Below, one piece after another: positions 14,312-19,215 of a DNA stretch of 19,215 nucleotides (position 1 is its first letter; each line of letters starts with the position of its first letter). The notes below the pieces were generated by a model. The model ran no database searches. It saw only the letters and a list, made by a program, of their open reading frames with translations, and was not told the origin of the DNA. A program made the position numbers and the translations under genes. This stretch comes from Lachnospiraceae bacterium (GTDB lineage: Bacteria > Bacillota > Clostridia > Lachnospirales > Lachnospiraceae): positions 1 to 19,215 of the forward strand of contig CAAFJI010000267.1 in NCBI GenBank assembly GCA_900763175.1. Direction: 5' to 3'.

Positions 14312-15299
14312 CAGAGTTTACCTCCTGTGCCATCTCATCCAGCATCCAGCACGCTGATTTGTGGTTCTTGCCGCAATCGGTATAATCAGGCATATATTTC
14401 TGGCAGACAATCATAGTCTCCTTACATCTTGCTGCAAACGGACATCCCTGAGGCGGATCCATAAGATCCGGAGGAGTTCCTGGAATTGCCTGAAGCTCGC
14501 CGCCCTTTTCATGTGCCTTCGGAATAGAACGAAGAAGACCCTTTGTATATTCGTGACATGGATTGTGGAAAATATCAGCCACATCTCCGGTCTCTACCAG
14601 CTTGCCGCCATACATAACTGCCACACGGTCTGCAATGTTTGCCACAACGCCAAGATTGTGCGTGATGATGATAATGGATGTCTTTATCTTCTTCTGAAGG
14701 TCACGCATCAGGTCCAGGATCTGTGCCTGAATGGTTACGTCAAGAGCTGTGGTCGGCTCATCTGCGATCAGCACCTTCGGGTCGCAGGCAAGTGCGATTG
14801 CAATTACAACACGCTGTCTCATACCACCGGATAACTGATGCGGATACTGGTCATAACGTGCCTCTGGATTGGAAATTCCAACCAGGGAAAGAAGCTCGAT
14901 AGCTCTTGCCTTGCGGTCAGCCTTGCTCATCTCTTTGCGATGCTCCTTCAGCATCTCCTCAATCTGTTTTCCAACCTTCATGGTCGGGTTCAGGGAAGTC
15001 ATTGGATCCTGGAAGATCATTGCGATCTCACTGCCTCGAACCTGCTGCATCTGACGCTCTGTGTACTTGGTCAGATCATTTCCCTGGAACATAACACTTC
15101 CTTCTACTACTTTTCCATTCTTTGGGAGGATTCCCATAACACCTTTCATGGTAATGGATTTTCCGGAACCGGACTCTCCAACCACTGCAAGTGTCTCCTG
15201 TTCATTCAGGTAAAAGTCCACGCCACGCACAGCCTGTACAATGCCTTTGTGTGTCTTGATATGGACGGTAAGATTCTTTACTTCTAATATTTTTCCCAT
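14301..15299 (-). CDS. oppD: Peptide-class ABC transporter ATP-binding protein (OppD/DppD type)
   Basis: A 332-aa ATPase and partner of OppF. Walker A is GESGSGKS (41-48), the Q-loop is in MIFQDPMTSLNP, the signature is LSGGMRQR (156-163), Walker B is VLIADEP (176-182) and the H-loop is ITHNLG (212-217). The C-terminal oligo_HPY region has cysteines at 286, 292, 299 and 309 (GCPFAARC onward), the spacing known to hold a 4Fe-4S cluster in some OppD/DppD proteins. It starts 8 nt after the oppC stop with a modest ribosome binding site (AGTAGG) and overlaps oppF. Confidence 0.94.
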   Translation of the reverse strand: MGKILEVKNLTVHIKTHKGIVQAVRGVDFYLNEQETLAVVGESGSGKSITMKGVMGILPKNGKVVEGSVMFQGNDLTKYTERQMQQVRGSEIAMIFQDPMTSLNPTMKVGKQIEEMLKEHRKEMSKADRKARAIELLSLVGISNPEARYDQYPHQLSGGMRQRVVIAIALACDPKVLIADEPTTALDVTIQAQILDLMRDLQKKIKTSIIIITHNLGVVANIADRVAVMYGGKLVETGDVADIFHNPCHEYTKGLLRSIPKAHEKGGELQAIPGTPPDLMDPPQGCPFAARCKETMIVCQKYMPDYTDCGKNHKSACWMLDEMAQEVNSDEK

Positions 15300-15307
15300 A
15301 GCTGTAC

Positions 15308-16231
15308 CTACTTTCTCATCTGTGGATCAAGGGCGTCACGAAGTCCGTCGCCCAGAATACTGAAGCATACCATAATCAGCACGATAACGATAGCCGGGAA
15401 AATCAGTACGTGTGGATAGTTACGCAGTACCTGATAACCACCATTGATCAATACTCCAAGGGATGCCTGAGGCTCGGCCAGACCAATACCGATGAAGCTT
15501 AGGAATGCCTCGGTAAAGATTGCGCTTGGGATGGTAAACATAACGTTGATAACAATAACACTCACTGTGTTTGGAATCAGGTCCTTCATGATAATATTAA
15601 ATTTACTGGTTCCAAGAACCTGGGATGCAAGTACGAATTCCTGATTTTTCAGCTTCAGGATCTCGGCACGTACAAGTCTTGCCATATTTACCCATCCGGT
15701 AATGGAAAGAGCTGCGATAATGGTTCCTACGCCTGCCGGGAAAGCCATAAGGAAAAGAATTACGATGATAAGGCTTGGGATGCCTACCAGTACTTCAATA
15801 ATACGCTGCATGATGGCATCAACCTTTCCGCCAAAAAGAGCGGAAACAGCACCATAAAGTACACCTACCACAAGGTCAAGAATTGCCGCCACAAGTGCGA
15901 TCATAAGGGAAATTCTTGTTCCCATCCAGGTACGTACCCAAAGGTCACGGCCAAACTGGTCAGCTCCGAAAATATGTGCTGCACTTGGAAGTCCGTATAC
16001 ATTGCTATAATCTGTGTCTCTAAATGAATATTTACTGAAAATCGGTGCAAAAATGGCAAGCAGGATAATTGCGATCAGAATAAATAATGCTACAACTGCT
16101 GCCTTATTCTTTTTCAGACGAATCCATGCATCTGCCAGCATAGTGGAAGCCGGAGCTGCAATGTGCTCTTTCTCAGAGGCTTCTACCTTCGCTTTTTGAT
16201 ACATACTGCGGTCAATCTTTGATTTATCCAC
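15308..16231 (-). CDS. oppC: Peptide-class ABC transporter permease (OppC/DppC type)
   Basis: A 307-aa membrane protein. An N-terminal cytoplasmic stretch (1-40) precedes the first membrane helix (about 43-65), then the OppC-type loop with HIFGADQFGRDLWVR (86-100) and five further helices. The ABC permease EAA loop, LASQVLGTSKFNIIMKDLIP, lies at 201-220. The start is a GTG at 16231 with GGAG 8 nt upstream, and it begins 2 nt after the oppB stop. It ends with the DALDPQMRK tail typical of the family. It forms the membrane channel with OppB. Confidence 0.93.
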   Translation of the reverse strand: MDKSKIDRSMYQKAKVEASEKEHIAAPASTMLADAWIRLKKNKAAVVALFILIAIILLAIFAPIFSKYSFRDTDYSNVYGLPSAAHIFGADQFGRDLWVRTWMGTRISLMIALVAAILDLVVGVLYGAVSALFGGKVDAIMQRIIEVLVGIPSLIIVILFLMAFPAGVGTIIAALSITGWVNMARLVRAEILKLKNQEFVLASQVLGTSKFNIIMKDLIPNTVSVIVINVMFTIPSAIFTEAFLSFIGIGLAEPQASLGVLINGGYQVLRNYPHVLIFPAIVIVLIMVCFSILGDGLRDALDPQMRK

Positions 16232-16233
16232 GA

Positions 16234-17172
16234 TCAGCTCTCCTTTCCTTTGGCAAGGCGGATTCTCGGATCAATGAGAGAATAAGCCAGGTCAACAACT
16301 AATACAACCAGCATATAGAATGCTGCATAGAAAATCGTAATACCCATGATAACCGGATAGTCATTTGCCTTGATACAGTCTACAAAAAGACTTCCGATGC
16401 CAGGAATACTGAAGATGTTCTCTACAGCAAGGGAACCGGTCATAAGGTTTACTACAATAGGTCCTAAGATTGTAACAACCGGAAGAATAGAGTTGCGCAC
16501 TGCATGGCGCATCAGAACTTTCATCTGGCTGAGGCCCTTGGCTCTTGCAGTTATGATATAATCCTGATCCAGTACATCCAGCATTTCGGTACGCATAAAA
16601 CGAGCAACCATAGCCGTTGCACTGAACGAAAGCGCAATGGACGGCAGTACAGAGCAGTTCCAGCCTGTCCAGAATCCTACAGGGAGAGCCCCCCATTTCA
16701 GACCAATGTAATACTGTAAAAGGGCTGCTGCGACGAAGTTCGGCACCGAGACGCCCAACACCGCCAGGATCATGGTCAGATAATCAATTCCGCTATTGTG
16801 CTTCCAGGCAGCCAGGATTCCTAAGATCAATCCAATTGCAAGTCCGATCAGTACTGCCTGGATACCAATCAGAGCAGACGGTCCGAGACGTCCTGTAATA
16901 ACCTTGGAAACGTCCTGGTTCACGTAAGTAAAGGAAGTTCCTAAATCTCCCTTCAGCATATTTTTAATATATTTCACATACTGCATGGGAAGAGAATCAT
17001 TTAATCCATACATTTCCAGCACACGTTCCTGCTGCTGAGGCGTCATGATACTAAAACGCTCTGCATCAAAAGGTGTACCTGGAAGATTTTTCATCATGAA
17101 AAAGGTACAGGTCACGATTACCCACAAAGTAACCAGGATGTACCCTAATCGCTTTAAAACATATTTCAGCAT
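16234..17172 (-). CDS. oppB: Peptide-class ABC transporter permease (OppB/DppB type)
   Basis: A 312-aa permease. Its hallmarks are the N-terminal LKYVLKRLGYILVTLWVIV helix, the periplasmic-side segment (GLNDSLPMQYVKYIKNMLKG), the EAA loop (ARAKGLSQMKVLMRHAVRNS) and the conserved ending with VVDLAYSLIDPRIRL. The frame is open to 17229, but the ATG at 17172 is chosen. The family starts there, and the extra 19 codons would read through an intercistronic hairpin. A GGTGA-type ribosome binding site lies just upstream. It follows oppA after 152 nt and precedes oppC by 2 nt. Confidence 0.93.
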   Translation of the reverse strand: MLKYVLKRLGYILVTLWVIVTCTFFMMKNLPGTPFDAERFSIMTPQQQERVLEMYGLNDSLPMQYVKYIKNMLKGDLGTSFTYVNQDVSKVITGRLGPSALIGIQAVLIGLAIGLILGILAAWKHNSGIDYLTMILAVLGVSVPNFVAAALLQYYIGLKWGALPVGFWTGWNCSVLPSIALSFSATAMVARFMRTEMLDVLDQDYIITARAKGLSQMKVLMRHAVRNSILPVVTILGPIVVNLMTGSLAVENIFSIPGIGSLFVDCIKANDYPVIMGITIFYAAFYMLVVLVVDLAYSLIDPRIRLAKGKES

Positions 17173-17198
17173 GACATCACCTTTTCTTCTTTCTGTAA

Positions 17199-17243
17199 AA
17201 ACAGACCGTATACCGGCTGTGACAGCCACTCCTGTATACGGTC
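17199..17243 (-). terminator. Intercistronic hairpin/attenuator between oppA and oppB
   Basis: On the minus strand perfect 10-bp arms GACCGTATAC/GTATACGGTC (17234-17243 and 17204-17213) enclose an inner 5-bp stem GGCTG/CAGCC, and the structure is followed by TGTTTTT. This has the form of a partial intrinsic terminator. It would let oppA be made in excess over the permease genes or protect the 3' end of the oppA mRNA, a common arrangement in binding-protein operons. Confidence 0.7.
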
Positions 17244-17284
17244 CATTACTTATTCCTCTTCTTTAAGGAATTTTATCTGTGTGT

Positions 17285-17297
17285 TAGAGCGTGTTTG
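17285..17297. repeat. Solo copy of the MITE-like terminal repeat
   Basis: TAGAGCGTGTTTG is identical over 13 bp to the left end of the element at 11438-11602. It lies in the 152-nt gap after oppA and is also part of a small AGAGC/GCTCT hairpin (17286-17301). It may be a decayed element end or a coincidence. Confidence 0.35.
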
Positions 17298-17324
17298 CTC
17301 TCTGATAATCACCAGTATCCGGGA

Positions 17325-18917
17325 TTATTCAAAAGAAGCATACTTGAACTCAAGCGGAACACCGATCGGATGGCTGATCAGATTCTTGACATTGGATTTT
17401 GTCAGAACTGCGGAACCTCTGTGGTATACCGGAGCAACAACTGCATCTTCCTCAACAAGCTTCTTCTCTGCTTTCAGCATATCGTCAAGACGAGCTGCGT
17501 CATCTGTCTGAGTCTTAGCGTCAGAGATCAGCGCATTGTAATCATCATCGTTGTAATTTCCACGGTATGGAGTTCCGTTTGTCCACAGGTCAAGATATGT
17601 CATAGCATCATCATAGTCAGCACCCCATGCAGTTACAGCGAACTGATAGTTGTTAGCATCCATAAGTTCTCCACGGCCCTGTACAGTCTTGGTATCGATT
17701 ACAACATTAAGGCCAAGAGTTGTAATAAGCTCGCTCTGGATAAATGTAGCAACGGATTTGGATACAGAGTCATCAGCAACAAGAAGTGTCACTTCTGAAG
17801 GTGCGCTTCCAAGCTCCTCTACAGCTTTGTCATAGTATTCTTTTGCCTGCTCAGGATCGTATGGGGATACATCTCCGTTCAGCTCACGGAAAGTCTTCTC
17901 TCCATCACCACTCATGCCATCTGCCACAAGACCAAATCCTGGTGCAGAGCCGTCAGCAAGAATGTTGTCTGTAAGAGCGCTTCTGTTCATAGCAAGAGAA
18001 ATAGCTTTTCTCATATTTACATTGCTCATTACATCATCCGTGAGGTTGAACTGTACATAGCTTGTACGGAAATCAATCTCCTGGCTGAACTCAGGATCAT
18101 CTTTGTATGCTGCTACGTTAGCAGAATCAAGTTTAACCTGGGAAAGCTCTCCAGCCTGGTATGCACTTAAAGCTGCAGCTGCATCTTTGATTACACGAAC
18201 CTGTCCATCCTCGATTGCTACATTATCTTTGTCCCAGTAGTTGTCATTCTTAGCAAATGTAACTCCTACAGCCGGATCGTAGTCTGTGATCACATATGGT
18301 CCGCAGTAGAGCATATTGTCTGGTGAAAGAGCAAAATCTGTGCCCTGTTCCTCGCAGAATGCTTCGTTAACCGGGAAGAACATATCCATTGTAGTAAGAT
18401 TCAGGAAGTATGGTGTCGGGCTCTTTAACTGAACTTCCAGAGTCTGATCGTCAACAGCTTTTACTCCAACCTCAGAAGCATCAACGCTTCCCTCATTGTA
18501 CTCCTGTCCGTTTACGATGTAGTCTGTCATAATGAAGCTGTAGCCGTTTGTTGCGTCAGCGCTCATCTGTTTCAGCCAGGCATATACGAAATCAGCTGCA
18601 GTTACAGGCTCACCGTTGCTCCACTGGATTCCATCTCTTAAGTGGAAGGTGTATGTAAGCTTGTCATCTGTTACCTCGTAGGTATCGCAAAGAGCCGGCT
18701 GCGGCTGATTGTTCTCGTCCATACGGAACAGACCCTCTTCTGCCTGGTTCAGCACCAGGAATGCATTTTCTTCTGATGCTGCCCACGGTACCAGAGTCTT
18801 GATTTCGAAATCAGTAGCAACGCTGAGAGTCTCTCCCTCTGCAAATACTGCTGATGCACCTGTAACGGTCATGGTAAGTGCCATGCCAAGTGCTACTGCT
18901 GCTTTCATCATTTTCAT
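17325..18917 (-). CDS. oppA: Extracellular peptide-class substrate-binding protein (OppA/SBP_bac_5) without a lipobox
   Basis: A 530-aa binding protein of the SBP_bac_5 family. The N-terminus is a signal peptide (1-26, MKMMKAAVALGMALTMTVTG then ASAVFA) with a signal peptidase I style site (V-F-A before E27). There is no cysteine for lipid attachment, unusual for a Gram-positive binding protein. The family block follows: LTYTFHLRDGIQWSNGEPVT (87-106) and AADFVYAWLK, then MRKAISLAMNRSALTDNIL and the C-terminal WGADYDDAMTYLDLWTNG ligand-lobe segment. The ATG has AAAGGAG 7 nt upstream. As first gene of the opp operon it captures the substrate outside the membrane. The ligand could be a peptide or a glycopeptide; the family also takes oligosaccharides and nickel. 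Confidence 0.94.
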   Translation of the reverse strand: MKMMKAAVALGMALTMTVTGASAVFAEGETLSVATDFEIKTLVPWAASEENAFLVLNQAEEGLFRMDENNQPQPALCDTYEVTDDKLTYTFHLRDGIQWSNGEPVTAADFVYAWLKQMSADATNGYSFIMTDYIVNGQEYNEGSVDASEVGVKAVDDQTLEVQLKSPTPYFLNLTTMDMFFPVNEAFCEEQGTDFALSPDNMLYCGPYVITDYDPAVGVTFAKNDNYWDKDNVAIEDGQVRVIKDAAAALSAYQAGELSQVKLDSANVAAYKDDPEFSQEIDFRTSYVQFNLTDDVMSNVNMRKAISLAMNRSALTDNILADGSAPGFGLVADGMSGDGEKTFRELNGDVSPYDPEQAKEYYDKAVEELGSAPSEVTLLVADDSVSKSVATFIQSELITTLGLNVVIDTKTVQGRGELMDANNYQFAVTAWGADYDDAMTYLDLWTNGTPYRGNYNDDDYNALISDAKTQTDDAARLDDMLKAEKKLVEEDAVVAPVYHRGSAVLTKSNVKNLISHPIGVPLEFKYASFE

Positions 18918-18985
18918 AGTTATTCTCCTTTCTCCTCCGTCCTGTATGCAGGTACGGTAGTTTGCCTTTTAAGAATCAGATTCCT

Positions 18986-19006
18986 CTGTATATCATGTCT
19001 ATACAG
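18986..19006. promoter_or_regulatory. Inverted repeat in oppA leader, candidate operator
   Basis: CTGTATA and TATACAG form perfect 7-bp arms around a 7-nt spacer with a central CATG. It lies about 70 bp before the oppA start. It overlaps a weak promoter-like pair on the minus strand: CTGACT (19027-19022) and TATAGA, 18 bp apart. The DeoR protein encoded downstream is an obvious candidate binder, by inference only. Confidence 0.4.
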
Positions 19007-19021
19007 GATCTTTTAAATAAA

Positions 19022-19035
19022 AGTCAGCGGTTACA
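19022..19035 (-). promoter_or_regulatory. Candidate cre site (catabolite repression, CcpA) upstream of oppA
   Basis: The minus strand reads TGTAACCGCTGACT, matching 13 of 14 positions of the Gram-positive cre consensus TGWAANCGNTNWCA; only the last base differs. It lies about 105-120 bp before the oppA start codon and next to the candidate operator. This would place the transporter under carbon catabolite control. Confidence 0.45.
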
Positions 19036-19044
19036 CAGCTTCCG

Positions 19045-19069
19045 GCAGCCGAGCTATTGCTCTGCCTGC
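19045..19069. repeat. Imperfect hairpin in the oppA upstream leader
   Basis: GCAGCCGAGC (19045-19054) can pair with GCTCTGCCTGC (19059-19069) around a TATT loop, with one mismatch and one bulge. A shorter spaced palindrome, ATGCA-N4-TGCAT, lies at 19149-19162. Both are in the otherwise gene-free 18918-19215 upstream region; their role is unknown. Confidence 0.4.
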
Positions 19070-19205
19070 GCATCTGTACAGCTGCTGTCCGGGACTTTTA
19101 TAGTAAAAAAACATCTTCTATTCCTGCAACTTTGTCACGATGTAGTTCATGCACCTTTGCATAAAATAAAAAATGTCTTTCTGCTCACTTCTTTTGGGTA
19201 ATTTT

Positions 19206-19214
19206 AGTATAGCA
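19206..19214 (-). promoter_or_regulatory. Candidate extended -10 promoter for the opp operon
   Basis: At the right edge the minus strand reads TGCTATACT, an extended -10 (TGnTATAMT-like). Any -35 would lie outside the window. Transcription from here would give oppA an untranslated leader of about 280 nt containing the hairpin, cre-like and operator-like sites. Confidence 0.4.
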
Positions 19215-19215
19215 A

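Noticed and set aside
13208..14416. 402-codon plus-strand open frame opposite oppF
   Set aside because: It is a shadow frame of oppF and the deoR-oppF gap; the composition is not protein-like and all motifs are on the minus strand.
17173..17229. Longer OppB start
   Set aside because: It would translate part of a perfect hairpin, and the family N-terminus begins at the ATG at 17172.
18918..19215. T-box or other known riboswitch in the long oppA leader
   Set aside because: No T-box antiterminator motif or other conserved aptamer core was found; only generic hairpins are visible.
1..19215. CRISPR arrays, tRNA or rRNA genes
   Set aside because: No regularly spaced repeats and no tRNA or rRNA signature sequences were seen on either strand.

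Overview
The window looks like chromosomal DNA of a gut Firmicute, most likely a Lachnospiraceae-type Clostridia (Blautia or Ruminococcus-like). This rests on gene content, AGGAGG-type ribosome binding sites, the protein sequences, and intergenic hairpin repeats of a kind I associate with that family. No database search was possible, so the taxonomy is inference.

Left part (1-5817). A degraded Rpn-type nuclease/transposase tail (about 25-282) is followed by an AraC-family regulator (300-1259, +) and a cytoplasmic GH13 alpha-glucosidase (1540-3213, +). A hairpin-rich convergent terminator region (3239-3419) separates these from a minus-strand thiamin salvage operon. That operon reads, in transcription order: a consensus sigma-A promoter (5789-5817), a TPP riboswitch (5697-5783) with its own intrinsic terminator (5647-5679), an unusual ~180-nt repeat-like spacer, thiD (4661-5467) and the HMP transporter gene cytX (3484-4659).

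Middle (5818-6236). No intact gene is visible. The stretch holds a 144-157 bp multi-hairpin element (5844-6000) and what looks like a frameshifted N-terminal remnant of a Bro-N/antirepressor-like gene (6034-6182).

Right part (6237-19215). Everything here is on the minus strand. Transcription starts near the right edge with oppA (substrate-binding protein), a hairpin, then oppB-oppC-oppD-oppF, a DeoR-family repressor and cutC, ending in a strong terminator (11615-11640). A 165-bp MITE-like palindromic element (11438-11602) follows. Next is a tightly coupled three-gene unit: an 840-aa multidomain transglutaminase/PNGase-like protein, an M28 zinc peptidase with PA insert, and a GH29 alpha-L-fucosidase. 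None of these three has a signal peptide.

How it fits together. The right half reads as an import-and-digest locus. An ABC transporter of the peptide class brings in a substrate, and cytoplasmic enzymes that act on peptides (M28), possibly on amide or glycan-peptide linkages (PNGase-like fold), and on alpha-L-fucose (GH29) break it down. A sugar-sensing type repressor (DeoR) is encoded within the transporter operon. The most interesting reading is uptake and intracellular breakdown of fucosylated glycopeptides, for example from host mucin or core-fucosylated N-glycoproteins. That reading is an inference from co-location and protein families, not shown by the sequence alone.
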